A stretch of DNA of 29,827 nucleotides from Planctomycetota bacterium (GCA_016872875.1 VGYW01000048.1:1-29827), one strand, 5' to 3'; shown: positions 14,727-24,372, counted from the first letter of the stretch. Numbers and translations: made by a program. Notes: generated by a model from the letters alone, not told the origin.

Positions 14727-17477
14727 ATGACCCCTGGAGCCTGTCTCAGCAAAGGAGGCGCGCGGCTGGGCCGAATCGCCTTGCTCTGTCTGGCGGCGTT
14801 TGCGTGGGCGGCGGGCGCCTGCCGCGGCATGGAGGACGTGGTGGTCCAGCGGCCCCGCGACGCTGGCCCGCTGGTGCGGCTCGCCGGGTCGGAGCTCCGG
14901 CGCTACGGCTATCTTCGCACGGGCGGCCTGTGGAAGATGGCGGAGTCTGCCGGGCCGGCGGACGCGATCGTTCTCGCTCGGGACGCGTCGGGGCTCGCGG
15001 CGGAGGAGTTTATCATCCGGAGCGATGCGAGCCGCGGCCGAACAGCAATCACGATCTCAGGAGGCGGCGACGCCGGGGTGCTGTACGGGGCGTACCGTTA
15101 CGCGGAGTTGCTCGGGGTGCGGTTCTACCTGCACGGCGATGTGGTGCCGGACGAGCGATTGGGCGACCTGCCGGCGGCGAACGAGTCGGGCAAGCCGCTT
15201 TTCAAGCTCCGCGGCGTCAATCCGTGGGGCTCGCATCCGTTCGGGTTCGATGCGTGGAGCGCGGACGACTACAAGGCCATCGCCACGCAGCTCGCGAAGA
15301 TGCGGATGAACTTCTTCGGCATCCATTGCTACCCGGAGGGCCGACCGTACGCCGAGCCGACCGTGTGGCACGGGCTGAGCGGCGACTTCGACACGCAAGG
15401 GCGGGTGACACACAGCTACGTGACGCGCTACTTCAACACCTTGCTCGGCTCGGCTTGGGGCGGCTACCGGGCGAAGAGGACCGGCGACTACAGCTTCGGC
15501 GGCGCGCTGCTCTTCGCCGGCGAGGCGTGGGCCCCGGACGTGATGCGTGGCCATTGTCCTCTCCCAGCCACGCCGGAGGGCTGCAACGACGTGTTCAACC
15601 GGGTGGGCGCGCAGTTCAGGGACGCTTTCGCCCTCGCCCGGCAGCTCGGCGTGAAGACGTGCGTCGGCACGGAAGCGCCGCTGGTGCTGCCGAAGGGGCT
15701 CGCGAAGCGCACCGCCGACGTGCGAGCGGTCTACGAAGGCACGTTCCGCCGAATCATGGCGAGCCATCCGCTGGATTACTACTGGCTCTGGACGCCGGAG
15801 AGCTGGACGTGGAGCGGCAACAAGCCGGCGCAATACTCGGAGACCGTAGCCGACATCAAACTCGCCATCGAGGCGTTGCGGAACGTGGGCGCCCCGTTCC
15901 AGCTCGCCACGGCCGGCTGGGTGCTAGGGCCGCAGCACGACCGCGCGGCATTCGACCGCGACCTGCCGCGGAACATCCCGCTGAGCGCCCTGAGCCGCAA
16001 CACCGGCGCGGCCGAGCTCGACCCGGCGTTCGGGCGGATTGCCGGGCGCGAGAAGTGGGCGATACCCTGGCTCGAGAGCGACAACCGCCAGGGCCTCGCG
16101 GGCGTCCAGCTCGAGGTCGGCCGGGTGCGCCGCGACGCCGCCGACGCCCGCGCCTACGGCTGCACCGGCCTGATGGGGTTGCACTGGCGCACCGACGCCG
16201 TAGCGCCGGCTGCCTCCGCACTCGCGCACGCCGCGTGGGACCAGAGCTGGAGAAGGGCCGGAGCGTGGACCATCCCGGGTCAGGCCGCCAACTACCCGAG
16301 TGCCGCGATAGCCGGCACGCAGGATGCGCCGCTCTATCGCAGTTGCCGGTACGACTTGGGCACGATTCGCCTGGCCGCGCCCCCAGGGAAGTACAGGGTC
16401 ACGCTCAAGTTCTGCGAACCACACTTCAAGTCCGCCGGCGAACGCATCTGCGACGTGCTGGTGCAAGGCAGAACCGTCCTCGCCAGTCTCGACATCTTCG
16501 CCAAGGTGGGCCAGTTCGCCGCGCTCGATTGCTCCTTCGACGACGTCGCGGTCACCGACGGCACGCTGAGCATCGAGCTGGTCGCCCGCAAGTCGCTGCC
16601 GTGCATTTCGGCCATCGCCGTGGAGGGCCCCGGCTTCGCCAGCAAGATCAACTGCGGCGGCGCTGCGTACAAGGACTGGCAGGCCGATGCGGCGGGAGCG
16701 CGTGCGGCGCCGGTGGACGACTTCTACGCCGACTGGGCGCGTGCCAATCTCGGGCTGGCCGAGGCCGGAAAGGTCTTCGCGGCGCTCGACGGCAAGGTCC
16801 CGCAGGTCACTGATGGCGGCTGTCCGTCCGGCAGCTTGACGCCCGTGAAGACGCCGTGGGACCAGCTCGCGCCGCAGTTCGCCTTCGTAGATGAACTCGA
16901 GCGGCTCCGTCCGAAGGTGAAGGGCGCCGGCAACCTCGACCGGTTCGACTACTGGCTGAACAGCTTCAAGTACATCCGCGCTCTCGCCCAGTTGCGCTGC
17001 GCGTTGGCGAGGCCGGACGCCGCGGAGCTCACGCGCCTCTACGCCGACGCCTATCGGCACCTCCTGGCCACGGTGAATACGCCAGGCGGATTGGCGATGG
17101 TGGTGAACATGGAAAGCCATCCCGGCTGGGGGCCGGCGGTCGCCCGGCACGCCGCGCAACCGTGGCCGAAGGAGTATCAGGGCCAGCCGCGCCTGATCGT
17201 GCCGACCGTCCGCAGCGTGGCGAACAAGGGCGAAGCGCTGAACCTCAGGATCATCGCGCTCGCGGCCACCCCGTTCTCGTCGGTGCTCGTCCGCGTCCGC
17301 CCACTGGGGAGGGGCGACTGGCAGACCGTCACGGCCACGCACCTCGCCCGGTCAGTGTACGAAGCGAAGCTCCCGGCCGCGCTGGAGGACTTCGAGTACC
17401 ACATCGCGGCCGGCGACAAACTCGTCTGGCCCGCGACCGCGCCCGGAATGAACCAGACCGTCGTTGTGATGGAGTGA
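14727..17477 (+). CDS. Exported glycosidase-like protein with GH20/67-type N-domain and malectin domain
   Basis: A 916-residue protein. A signal peptide lies at about 15-32 (IALLCLAAFAWAAGACRG). Residues about 36-150 form an alpha-glucuronidase/hexosaminidase-type N-terminal domain ending AGVLYGAYRYAELLGVRFYLHGD. A TIM-barrel-like region runs about 165-510 (KMRMNFFGIHCYPEG; YYWLWTPESWTWSG, whose Glu is a candidate acid). A malectin-like carbohydrate-binding domain lies at about 530-640 (YRVTLKFCEPHFKSAGERICDVLVQG), then a helical part and a C-terminal beta domain. It probably cleaves or binds uronic-acid or amino-sugar polysaccharide outside the cytoplasm; specificity cannot be read. The ATG at 14727 gives a normal signal-peptide length; the frame is open upstream to GTG 14688. 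The next gene begins 6 bp after the stop. Confidence 0.78.
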   Translation: MTPGACLSKGGARLGRIALLCLAAFAWAAGACRGMEDVVVQRPRDAGPLVRLAGSELRRYGYLRTGGLWKMAESAGPADAIVLARDASGLAAEEFIIRSDASRGRTAITISGGGDAGVLYGAYRYAELLGVRFYLHGDVVPDERLGDLPAANESGKPLFKLRGVNPWGSHPFGFDAWSADDYKAIATQLAKMRMNFFGIHCYPEGRPYAEPTVWHGLSGDFDTQGRVTHSYVTRYFNTLLGSAWGGYRAKRTGDYSFGGALLFAGEAWAPDVMRGHCPLPATPEGCNDVFNRVGAQFRDAFALARQLGVKTCVGTEAPLVLPKGLAKRTADVRAVYEGTFRRIMASHPLDYYWLWTPESWTWSGNKPAQYSETVADIKLAIEALRNVGAPFQLATAGWVLGPQHDRAAFDRDLPRNIPLSALSRNTGAAELDPAFGRIAGREKWAIPWLESDNRQGLAGVQLEVGRVRRDAADARAYGCTGLMGLHWRTDAVAPAASALAHAAWDQSWRRAGAWTIPGQAANYPSAAIAGTQDAPLYRSCRYDLGTIRLAAPPGKYRVTLKFCEPHFKSAGERICDVLVQGRTVLASLDIFAKVGQFAALDCSFDDVAVTDGTLSIELVARKSLPCISAIAVEGPGFASKINCGGAAYKDWQADAAGARAAPVDDFYADWARANLGLAEAGKVFAALDGKVPQVTDGGCPSGSLTPVKTPWDQLAPQFAFVDELERLRPKVKGAGNLDRFDYWLNSFKYIRALAQLRCALARPDAAELTRLYADAYRHLLATVNTPGGLAMVVNMESHPGWGPAVARHAAQPWPKEYQGQPRLIVPTVRSVANKGEALNLRIIALAATPFSSVLVRVRPLGRGDWQTVTATHLARSVYEAKLPAALEDFEYHIAAGDKLVWPATAPGMNQTVVVME

Positions 17478-17483
17478 ACAGCC

Positions 17484-20426
17484 ATGAGAAAGCTCTGCGC
17501 GTTGGCGTTGCACGTCTGCGCCTCGGGCCTGGCCGGCAGCGCGGCGTTGGCCGCCGAGCGGTCGCTCGTGCTGCCGGCGAACATGAAGGCGCTCGACTGC
17601 GCGATGCCGGAGAAGGAGAACCGGTTCCTGGGGAGCAGCGCGCCAGGGCAGCTCTTCCTGCCAGGCGAAGCGGTGAGCGTGCGGCTCGCACTGAAGAAGA
17701 CGGATGAGCCGTTGGCGGTTGAAATCCAGGAGATCACGACCCGCGACCCCGAACGGAAGATTGCGGGGATGGAGGGGTTCACGGACACTGCGGGCCACGC
17801 GCCCCTCATCGGGCTGGAGGGGAAGCCAATCGTCCACAGGCTCAAGGTGGCCTTCGACGAGAAGCCGGAGAAGGATGTGGAGGTGAGGAAGCTGCCCGTG
17901 CCGGAGCGGTTGGGCACCTACGCCCTTATCCTACAGCGGGGCAAGGCGAGGCAGTTCCTCGGCACCGTGGCGCGCGTGGCCAGGCCGAAGGAGGGCGGGA
18001 ACCTGGAGAACACGCCGGTCTTCGGCGAGGCGGGGTTCCTCGACAACCCCGAGCGCTATGCCCAACGCGCGGCGGCATACCAGAGGATGGGCGTTCACGG
18101 CCTGCGACTCGAGATCGGCTGGAACGAACGCAAGGATGGGACCTACGACTGGGAGCGGCTCGACAAGTACTTCGCCGCCCTGGAGAGTGGCGGCATCCAG
18201 GTGATGATCACCCTCGGGGCGCACCCGCAGTGGGCCTGGCCCTTCAGCCCCATGCAGACGCCCGCCAACGTGCGGCCGGGCTGGGACGGCAATCCCTACT
18301 GGGGCCAATGCGACTGGCTGTGCGACCCGAAGCTCTATCCGCGCTACGGCAAGTGGATTCGCGCCTTCTGCGAGCGATACTGGAAGGGGGGCAAGGGCGC
18401 GCTCTGGGGCATTGACAACTTCAACGAGCCCTGGGAGGGCGGCGGCATCAGCGGCTGGGCACGCGACTGCGTGCAGTACCGCGCCATCCAGAAGCTCATC
18501 GCCGAAAACGCCTATGCCGTGGACCGCCGCATCAAGATGTGCGCCGCTTCCTCCATCATGAACACCGAGGACAAGTTCTACTCCGACGGCTCGAAGGAGT
18601 TTGACCAATACGTGGACGTGTTCACCGACCACTACGTCGTGCCCTCGATGTGCTACGGCCCAATGGTCGCCAAGGCGCGCGGCAAGGAGTCGGTCGAAAC
18701 CGAAACTTGGTTCGTCAACTCCGAGTACCTGCTGCCCCAGGGCATGTGCCAGTTCATGGCCGCCGGCCAACTGCGCCTGTCGCCCTGGCACCAGCGCGTC
18801 CTCTACGATGGCGTCCCCGGCGTAGAGGACCAGTACCACGTGCCCACGCCCGTGTGCGCCGCTACCGCGGCCTTCAACGCCTTTGTGACCGGCAAGCGCT
18901 TCGAGAAGATCGTCTTCCGCGACCACCTGCCCTGGGTCTTCCAGTTCGGGAAGGACGACGACCCCGACGCGCTGCTCGTGGTCTTCGGCCAACTGATGAG
19001 CATCGGCGGAACCGACCCGCGCGAGAGGGTCTGGTGGCAGGTTGATTCCGCGCCCGGCGGCACGATCACCATCCGCAACCGCGACAGGCTGCTCCGCTTC
19101 TTCGACCTGGCGGGCAACCCCCTCTACGAGCGCCAGCGCGAGGTCAAGCTGCCCATGAGCATCTTCCCCACCTACATCACGTGCGCCAAAGGCCCCAAGG
19201 CCGCCGCCGCTCGCCTCAAAGAGGCCGTCATCGAAGGCAAGCGGCCGGTGGAGATTCTGCCGCGCGACTTCGCCACACGCGTCGGGCCGGGCGGCAAGCT
19301 CACGGTCGGCGTCCACAACTGCCTCAACCGCGCAATCACGGGCACCCTCGCCGTGAAGGCCCCCGAGGGCATCGCCCTCAAGGCCGCGGCGCAAAAGGCC
19401 ACCATCGCGGCGGGCGAGACCAAGCTCCTCGACTTCGAGCTGGCCTCCGCCACGCCCAACGCCCTCAACGCCTATCCCTTCGCCTTCGCCTTCACCAGCG
19501 ACGCCGGGAACGCCGAATGGCAGGAGACCTTGAACGCCGCCATCGTCCCCAAAGGCACGAAGACGATTGACGGCAACCTGGACGACTGGAAGGACGTGCC
19601 TGGCGTGACCGTGGTGGCCAAGACCGAGAAGGCGGAGATAACCGAGCTGTTGCGCCGCCCCTGGCTGGAGCTGCGGGACAAGGCGCCCGACGGCTCGTTC
19701 GCCGAGTTCAAGCTCGCCTGGGACGAGCGGTTCCTCTACCTCGCCGCCCGCGTGAACGACCCGACGCCGCAGAGCGACCTCCCCTCATTCGCCGCCCGCA
19801 GCGAGGACGACTTCTTCCACACCGCCGCCAGCGACCAGCGCGAGCCCTACAAGAAGTTCCTCGAAAAATACCCCGGCCGCTCCTTCGCCGAGGTCCCCTT
19901 CGTCTACTGCAAGAGCCCCGAGGGCTTCATCCCCTTCCGCCGCGACAGGCTTCACATTGCGTTGGACGTGACCGACGACTGGCACGACCTCGCGCCCACG
20001 ACCGACCGCGTGCCCTACGGCTTCCACGCCGTGCCCGACACCGACTACGAGTATTCGCTCTACCTCTGTGAGGGCGGGAAGGGCGAGCTCTGGCGGTACC
20101 TGGCGCCCGGCATCCCCCGCATCCACGACTTCCCGCGCCAGCCGCGGGGGCAGCGCGCCACGGGGGTCGTCCCCGGCGCCCAACACGCTGTCAAGCTGGA
20201 TGGGAAGGTCTACACCTACGAGTTGGCGATCCCGCGTGAAGAGCTTGCCACCCTCAAGCTCGCCCCTGGCACCAGCTTCGGCCTCATGCTCCGCGCGGGA
20301 AACGACAAAGGCCCCCACGTGGACTTCGGCGCCGACAAGGCCGTCACCAAGCTCAACGGCCTCACCCTCCACCCCTACTGGGAGCGCTCCTCCAACTGCG
20401 GCGTCCGCTGGACCCTTACTGAGTAG
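17484..20426 (+). CDS. Exported clan GH-A-like glycoside hydrolase with CBM9-like C-terminus
   Basis: A 980-residue protein. A signal peptide is at 1-24 (ALALHVCASGLAGSAALA). A beta domain (25-170) precedes a TIM barrel (about 180-520): MGVHGLRLEIGWNERKDGTYDWERLDKYF and WGIDNFNEPWEGG, with Glu315 in the Asn-Glu-Pro motif as the likely acid/base of clan GH-A; Glu407 in ETETW is a candidate nucleophile. A beta-sandwich linker (about 590-690) is followed by a CBM9/DOMON-like domain beginning TIDGNLDDWKDV (about 694-980). Specificity is not clear, although the barrel opening resembles GH39-type proteins. Start ATG 17484 has GGAG nine bases upstream; it forms an operon with the preceding glycosidase-like gene. 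Confidence 0.8.
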   Translation: MRKLCALALHVCASGLAGSAALAAERSLVLPANMKALDCAMPEKENRFLGSSAPGQLFLPGEAVSVRLALKKTDEPLAVEIQEITTRDPERKIAGMEGFTDTAGHAPLIGLEGKPIVHRLKVAFDEKPEKDVEVRKLPVPERLGTYALILQRGKARQFLGTVARVARPKEGGNLENTPVFGEAGFLDNPERYAQRAAAYQRMGVHGLRLEIGWNERKDGTYDWERLDKYFAALESGGIQVMITLGAHPQWAWPFSPMQTPANVRPGWDGNPYWGQCDWLCDPKLYPRYGKWIRAFCERYWKGGKGALWGIDNFNEPWEGGGISGWARDCVQYRAIQKLIAENAYAVDRRIKMCAASSIMNTEDKFYSDGSKEFDQYVDVFTDHYVVPSMCYGPMVAKARGKESVETETWFVNSEYLLPQGMCQFMAAGQLRLSPWHQRVLYDGVPGVEDQYHVPTPVCAATAAFNAFVTGKRFEKIVFRDHLPWVFQFGKDDDPDALLVVFGQLMSIGGTDPRERVWWQVDSAPGGTITIRNRDRLLRFFDLAGNPLYERQREVKLPMSIFPTYITCAKGPKAAAARLKEAVIEGKRPVEILPRDFATRVGPGGKLTVGVHNCLNRAITGTLAVKAPEGIALKAAAQKATIAAGETKLLDFELASATPNALNAYPFAFAFTSDAGNAEWQETLNAAIVPKGTKTIDGNLDDWKDVPGVTVVAKTEKAEITELLRRPWLELRDKAPDGSFAEFKLAWDERFLYLAARVNDPTPQSDLPSFAARSEDDFFHTAASDQREPYKKFLEKYPGRSFAEVPFVYCKSPEGFIPFRRDRLHIALDVTDDWHDLAPTTDRVPYGFHAVPDTDYEYSLYLCEGGKGELWRYLAPGIPRIHDFPRQPRGQRATGVVPGAQHAVKLDGKVYTYELAIPREELATLKLAPGTSFGLMLRAGNDKGPHVDFGADKAVTKLNGLTLHPYWERSSNCGVRWTLTE

Positions 20427-20441
20427 CCGGGGCGCCTCCAC

Positions 20442-20470
20442 TTGCGATTCGGCGAACCCCGCAGTATGCT
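20442..20470 (+). promoter_or_regulatory. Promoter of the DUF4143 ATPase gene
   Basis: TTGCGA (20442-20447), 17-bp spacer, TATGCT (20465-20470). AGGAGG follows at 20481-20486, before the ATG at 20494. Confidence 0.6.
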
Positions 20471-20493
20471 CATAGGGGTCAGGAGGCCCGGCC

Positions 20494-21987
20494 ATGGCAC
20501 AAGCGACGCTGTTCGAGCTCCTCAGCGCCGGCCTGGAAGCGACGATCCGGGACATGAATCCGTGGTGGCGTGGGGAGCGCCTCTTTGGGCTGCCGCCCGT
20601 GCGCCGCTGGGCGTTCGGGCCGCTACGCGAGAACCTAAGGGCCGGCATGACGGCGGCGACCGTGCTCCGCGGGCCACGTCAGGTCGGCAAGACCACGCTT
20701 CTCAACCAGGTCATCCACGCGCTGCTGGATGAAGGGGTCGCGCCTCGCCAAATCTTCAAGGTGCAGTTCGACGAACTGCCCGAGCTCAAGAAGCTCCCAG
20801 AGCCCATCCTGGAGCTAAGCCGCTGGTACGCCCAGAATGTCCTCGGAAAAAGCCTCAACCAGGCCGCGACCGACGGCGAGATGGCCTTCATCTTTCTCGA
20901 TGAGGTGCAGAACCTTCCCGACTGGGCGCCGCAACTCAAGCACCTGGTGGACATTCACCCCGTCCGCGTGCTGGTGACGGGCAGCTCGGCGCTGCGGATT
21001 GAGGCGGGGCGCGACAGCCTGGCGGGGCGGATCACCACGCTCGAGATGGGTCCACTGCTGCTGCGCGAGCTAGCGGAGATACGCGGCTTCGGCGCTCTCA
21101 CGCCCCACCTGCCGGCCAATGGCCTTGCCCCCCTGCGCGACAAGCAATTCTGGCTCGGCCTGCGCGCCCACGGCGAAGCCGAGCTCGAACTTCGCAAGAC
21201 CGCATTTGAGGCCTTCTGCGAGCGCGGGGCCTATCCAGCAGCACATGCCCACGCTGACCAGCCGTGGGAGCGAGTGGCGGACCTTCTCAACGAGACGGTC
21301 ATCCGAAGGGCCATTCAGCACGACTTGCGGCTCGGCCCCGGAGGCAAGAAGCGCGACGAGCATCTCCTCAGCGAGGTCTTCCGCCTTGCCTGTCGCTACG
21401 CCGGCCAATCTCCCGCCCAGGCGCTCTACCTGGAAGAGGTCAAGCGGGCGATGCACGCGAACCTCGGCTGGCGACGAATCCTGGCCTATCTGCGGTTCCT
21501 GGACCGCACCCTGTTGCTTCGCCTCGTCGAGCCGCTGGAGCTGCGCCTGAAGAAGGTTCGCGGGGCCTTCAAGATCTGTCTCTGTGACCACGCGCTGCGC
21601 GCGGCGTGGCTCCAGGAGATCATCCCCCTGGCCCCGGAGAGGCTCACACAGACTCCCGACCTGGCTGACCTGGCGGGCCACATTGCCGAGAGCACTGCCG
21701 GGTACTTCCTGGCGTCAGTGCCTGGCCTCGATGTCGCGCACTTCCCCCAGCGGCCCACGGAGCCGGAGGTGGACTACATCGCGACCGTCGGCGAGCAGCG
21801 CATCCCTGTGGAGGTAAAGTACCGCCGGCGGATTGACTACCGCGACACACTGGGCCTCCGCGCCTTCATCGAGAAGGCACACTACAACGCCCCGTTCGGA
21901 ATCCTCGTCACCCTCCGCGACGAGCCCGGCTCCGACGACCCCCGCATCGTATCTCTCCCCTTGTCCACCCTCCTCCTAATGCGCTAA
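20494..21987 (+). CDS. AAA_14 / DUF4143 ATPase
   Basis: A 497-residue protein. Walker A GPRQVGKTT (60-68), Walker B FIFLDEVQ (132-139) and VTGSSALR (161-168) define the AAA_14 domain; the DUF4143 part follows with a winged-helix-like middle. Near the C-terminus EVDYIATVGEQRIPVEVKYR carries the D-x(n)-E-x-K pattern of a PD-(D/E)XK-like nuclease fold that is common in DUF4143 proteins. It is a soluble, stand-alone gene with its own promoter and a strong AGGAGG site. The cellular role of the family is not established; it often behaves as an accessory gene. The codon usage and GC look like the neighbours. Confidence 0.88.
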   Translation: MAQATLFELLSAGLEATIRDMNPWWRGERLFGLPPVRRWAFGPLRENLRAGMTAATVLRGPRQVGKTTLLNQVIHALLDEGVAPRQIFKVQFDELPELKKLPEPILELSRWYAQNVLGKSLNQAATDGEMAFIFLDEVQNLPDWAPQLKHLVDIHPVRVLVTGSSALRIEAGRDSLAGRITTLEMGPLLLRELAEIRGFGALTPHLPANGLAPLRDKQFWLGLRAHGEAELELRKTAFEAFCERGAYPAAHAHADQPWERVADLLNETVIRRAIQHDLRLGPGGKKRDEHLLSEVFRLACRYAGQSPAQALYLEEVKRAMHANLGWRRILAYLRFLDRTLLLRLVEPLELRLKKVRGAFKICLCDHALRAAWLQEIIPLAPERLTQTPDLADLAGHIAESTAGYFLASVPGLDVAHFPQRPTEPEVDYIATVGEQRIPVEVKYRRRIDYRDTLGLRAFIEKAHYNAPFGILVTLRDEPGSDDPRIVSLPLSTLLLMR

Positions 21988-22013
21988 CCCACTGATGGCA
22001 TAGGAGACATGCG

Positions 22014-23525
22014 ATGGCTGTTCTGGAACCAGCGGGAATGAGCCGGCGGGGCTTCCTCCAGAGCTCGGCTGCCGCCGCGGCGCTGCTCGCCGCGCGTGGC
22101 CGGGCGGGAGAGGCGCCGGCGAAGCGCCCGAACGTGCTGTTCATCGCGGCGGACGACTTGCGGCCGCAACTCGGCTGTTACGGCGATGCGTTCGCCAAGA
22201 CGCCGCACGTGGACCGCCTGGCGGCGCGGGGCGTGGTGTTCAACCGCGCCTACTGCCAGCAGGCCCTCTGCTCGCCGTCGCGCATCTCGCTGATGTCGGG
22301 CCGCCGCCCGGCCACCACGCGCATCTACACCATCGGCCCGCCGCTCCGCGAGACGATGCCCGACGTCGTCACCCTGCCCCAGCTCTTCAAGAACAACGGC
22401 TGGTTCACCCGCAGCCTGGGCAAGGTCTACCACATCGGGATTGACGATGCCGCGTCGTGGAGCGTGCCGTCGTTCGTCTCACGCAAGCCGCGCTATGGTC
22501 CTGAGGGCGCCGCGGCCGTGAGGAAGTACGTGGCCGAGATGAAGGCGGCGGGCAAGGAGATACCGAAGAAGGGCAAGGGAATGGCCTTCTACGCCGGCCC
22601 CGCGTTCGAGGCGCCGGAGGTGGCCGACGATGAGCTGAGCGACGGGGACATGGCGCGCGAGGCGGTGGCCGCGCTGGCGGAGTTCGCGAAGAAGCCCGAC
22701 CAGCCCTTCTTCCTTGGCGCCGGCTTCGTGAACCCACACGTGCCCTACGTGGCGCCGAAGCGGTACTTCGATCTCTACCAGCCCGAGAAGCTCGTGCTGC
22801 CCGACAACGCCTATCCGCCGAAGAACGCCCCTGCCTTCGCGGCCAAGACGGGCCAGGACTTCCTGTGGTACGGCAAGGTCCCGAGGGACCAGAGGATAAC
22901 GGCTGAGTTCGGGCGGCAGGCCCTGCACGGCTACCTCGCGGCGATCAGTTACGTGGACGCGCAGGTCGGCCGGCTGCTCGACGCCCTCGACCAGACGGGG
23001 CTGGCGCGGAACACCATCGTGATGCTCTGGGGCGACAACGGCTACTACATGGGCGACCACAGTTGGTGGGGCGGCAAGCACAACTGTTACGAGGGCGCCA
23101 CGCGCGTGCCGCTCATCGTCGCCGCGCCGGGGATGAAGGCCGCGGGGGAGCGCTCCGATGCGCTCGTGGAGCTCGTGGACATGTATCCCACGCTCGGCGA
23201 GCTTGCCGGCCTGCCGCTGCCGGGGGGGCTCGAGGGCACGAGCTTCGTCCCGCTCCTCGCCGAGCCGAAGCTCCCCTGGAAGGCGGCTGCCTTCAGCCAG
23301 TACCCCATGGGCGGCCATCTCGGCACCGCCATGCGCACCGACCGCTACGTCGAGTGGGCCGACAAGAGCGGCCAAGTCGCCGCCCGCGAGCTCTACGACC
23401 ACGAGGCCGACCCGCAGGAGAACGAGAACGTGGCGGGCAAGGCCGAGAACGCCGCCCTGCTCGAACGGCTCGCGAAGCAACTGGCCGCCGGGTGGAAGGG
23501 CGCATGCCCACGCCTCGGCCGCTGA
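22014..23525 (+). CDS. Tat-exported sulfatase (iduronate-2-sulfatase-like)
   Basis: A 503-residue protein of the type I sulfatase family. The twin-arginine signal SRRGFLQSSAAAAALLAARG lies at 10-29. The metal-binding start NVLFIAADDLRPQLGCYGD (D47, D48) is followed by the sulfatase signature CSPSRISLMSGRRP; C86 is the residue converted to formylglycine. Later motifs include SLGKVYHIG, FFLGAGFVNPHVPYVAP and WGDNGYYMGDHSWWGGKHNCYEG, the second metal-site region. The layout matches iduronate-2-sulfatase-like planctomycete enzymes acting on sulfated polysaccharides; the exact substrate is unknown. The start ATG 22014 has AGGAGA seven bases upstream and sits 26 bp after the DUF4143 stop. Maturation needs a formylglycine-generating or anaerobic sulfatase-maturating enzyme, which is not in the window. 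Confidence 0.92.
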   Translation: MAVLEPAGMSRRGFLQSSAAAAALLAARGRAGEAPAKRPNVLFIAADDLRPQLGCYGDAFAKTPHVDRLAARGVVFNRAYCQQALCSPSRISLMSGRRPATTRIYTIGPPLRETMPDVVTLPQLFKNNGWFTRSLGKVYHIGIDDAASWSVPSFVSRKPRYGPEGAAAVRKYVAEMKAAGKEIPKKGKGMAFYAGPAFEAPEVADDELSDGDMAREAVAALAEFAKKPDQPFFLGAGFVNPHVPYVAPKRYFDLYQPEKLVLPDNAYPPKNAPAFAAKTGQDFLWYGKVPRDQRITAEFGRQALHGYLAAISYVDAQVGRLLDALDQTGLARNTIVMLWGDNGYYMGDHSWWGGKHNCYEGATRVPLIVAAPGMKAAGERSDALVELVDMYPTLGELAGLPLPGGLEGTSFVPLLAEPKLPWKAAAFSQYPMGGHLGTAMRTDRYVEWADKSGQVAARELYDHEADPQENENVAGKAENAALLERLAKQLAAGWKGACPRLGR

Positions 23526-23598
23526 GAGGCGGCAGGCAGCCAATGAGCCAAGAGGCGCTCACTGGATCGCTCAACGGCAGATGGGAAGAGCGCCGGCG

Positions 23599-24087
23599 CT
23601 ACCTGACCTGGTAGAGTTGGCTTTCGAACATGCGCGACTGCACGGTGGGCGCGTTTCGCGACAGCTCGAAGTGGCGATAGGAGGGCCACGAGCCGACGCT
23701 CAACGGGTTCGTGGGGCTGTAGAGGAGGTGCTGCGTCGAGACCCGCGGGCGGTCGAGCATCTGGCTCACCTGGAAGTTCCCGCGGTCGGTGAACGAGTTA
23801 GGATAGACGAGGTTCCCAGGGCTCCCGAGGGGCCTGCCCCGCAGCGCGGAGTCGGTGGGCAGCTCGGCCTTGGGATACGCCTTCACCCGCTTCTGCTTCT
23901 CCGTCAGGTCGAGGTCCGACACCCGCCAGGCGTTCGCCCTCGTCAGGTCGTGCATGGTCCAGTAGGGCGGCTCCACGCGCAGACCGGGGCCGTAGGGCTT
24001 GCGCATGTCCGTCGAGGAGCTGGCGGGCAGCCCGCCCCCCAGCGCGAAGGAAGCACACCACAGCACGAACACGCCTAAGAGCTTCAT
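23599..24087 (-). CDS. Small exported hypothetical protein
   Basis: A 162-residue protein with a signal peptide (MKLLGVFVLWCASFALGGG). The mature part is rich in Pro, Arg, Tyr and Ser (GPGLRVEPPYWTMHDLTRAN; FTDRGNFQVSQMLDRP; LSVGSWPSYRHFELSRN) without motifs I recognise. A near-perfect promoter (24144-24172) and GAGGAT upstream of the ATG make it a believable gene. The regular spacing of aromatic and Arg residues suggests an extended periplasmic or surface protein, but this is a guess. Confidence 0.7.
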   Translation of the reverse strand: MKLLGVFVLWCASFALGGGLPASSSTDMRKPYGPGLRVEPPYWTMHDLTRANAWRVSDLDLTEKQKRVKAYPKAELPTDSALRGRPLGSPGNLVYPNSFTDRGNFQVSQMLDRPRVSTQHLLYSPTNPLSVGSWPSYRHFELSRNAPTVQSRMFESQLYQVR

Positions 24088-24143
24088 GGCACGATCCTCA
24101 CGTGAATCAATGGCCCACACGCCCGCCCCATCCTTCGCCCTTC

Positions 24144-24172
24144 ACTATAGCGCGCGGATACCGACGTGTCAA
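24144..24172 (-). promoter_or_regulatory. Strong sigma-70-type promoter of the exported hypothetical gene
   Basis: On the minus strand TTGACA (24167-24172), 17 bp, TATAGT (24144-24149). The start point would be near 24137, about 50 bases before the ATG. Confidence 0.85.
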
Positions 24173-24189
24173 GCGCAAAGTTGCCGGTA

Positions 24190-24332
24190 CGTAATGCCTC
24201 AGTGACGGGTGGCGGGAGGGCTTCTTCGTTCGCAGTGCGGCCTTTAGGCCGTGGCAGGCCCAAGAGACGGGCTGAAGCCCGCACTACGAACCTGAGCGAG
24301 ATGCCGCCGCCACCCGTCACTGAGGCATTACG
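24190..24332. repeat. 143-bp MITE-like element with perfect 26-bp inverted ends
   Basis: Perfect 26-bp arms at 24190-24215 and 24307-24332 begin CGTAATGCCTCAGTGACGGG. Inside lies a second, imperfect inverted pair (GCAGTGCGGCC...GGGCTGAAGCCCGCACTACG), so two repeat types look nested. No transposase and no clear target-site duplication are seen. The element fills most of the 331 bases between the divergent promoters. Confidence 0.85.
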
Positions 24333-24343
24333 CCAATGCGCGC

Positions 24344-24372
24344 TTGCAAACCCCGCCCGGGATGAGTAGCGT
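24344..24372 (+). promoter_or_regulatory. Possible promoter of the Gfo/Idh/MocA gene
   Basis: TTGCAA (24344-24349), 17 bp, TAGCGT (24367-24372). The -10 match is only moderate. It starts 11 bases after the 143-bp element. Confidence 0.45.
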
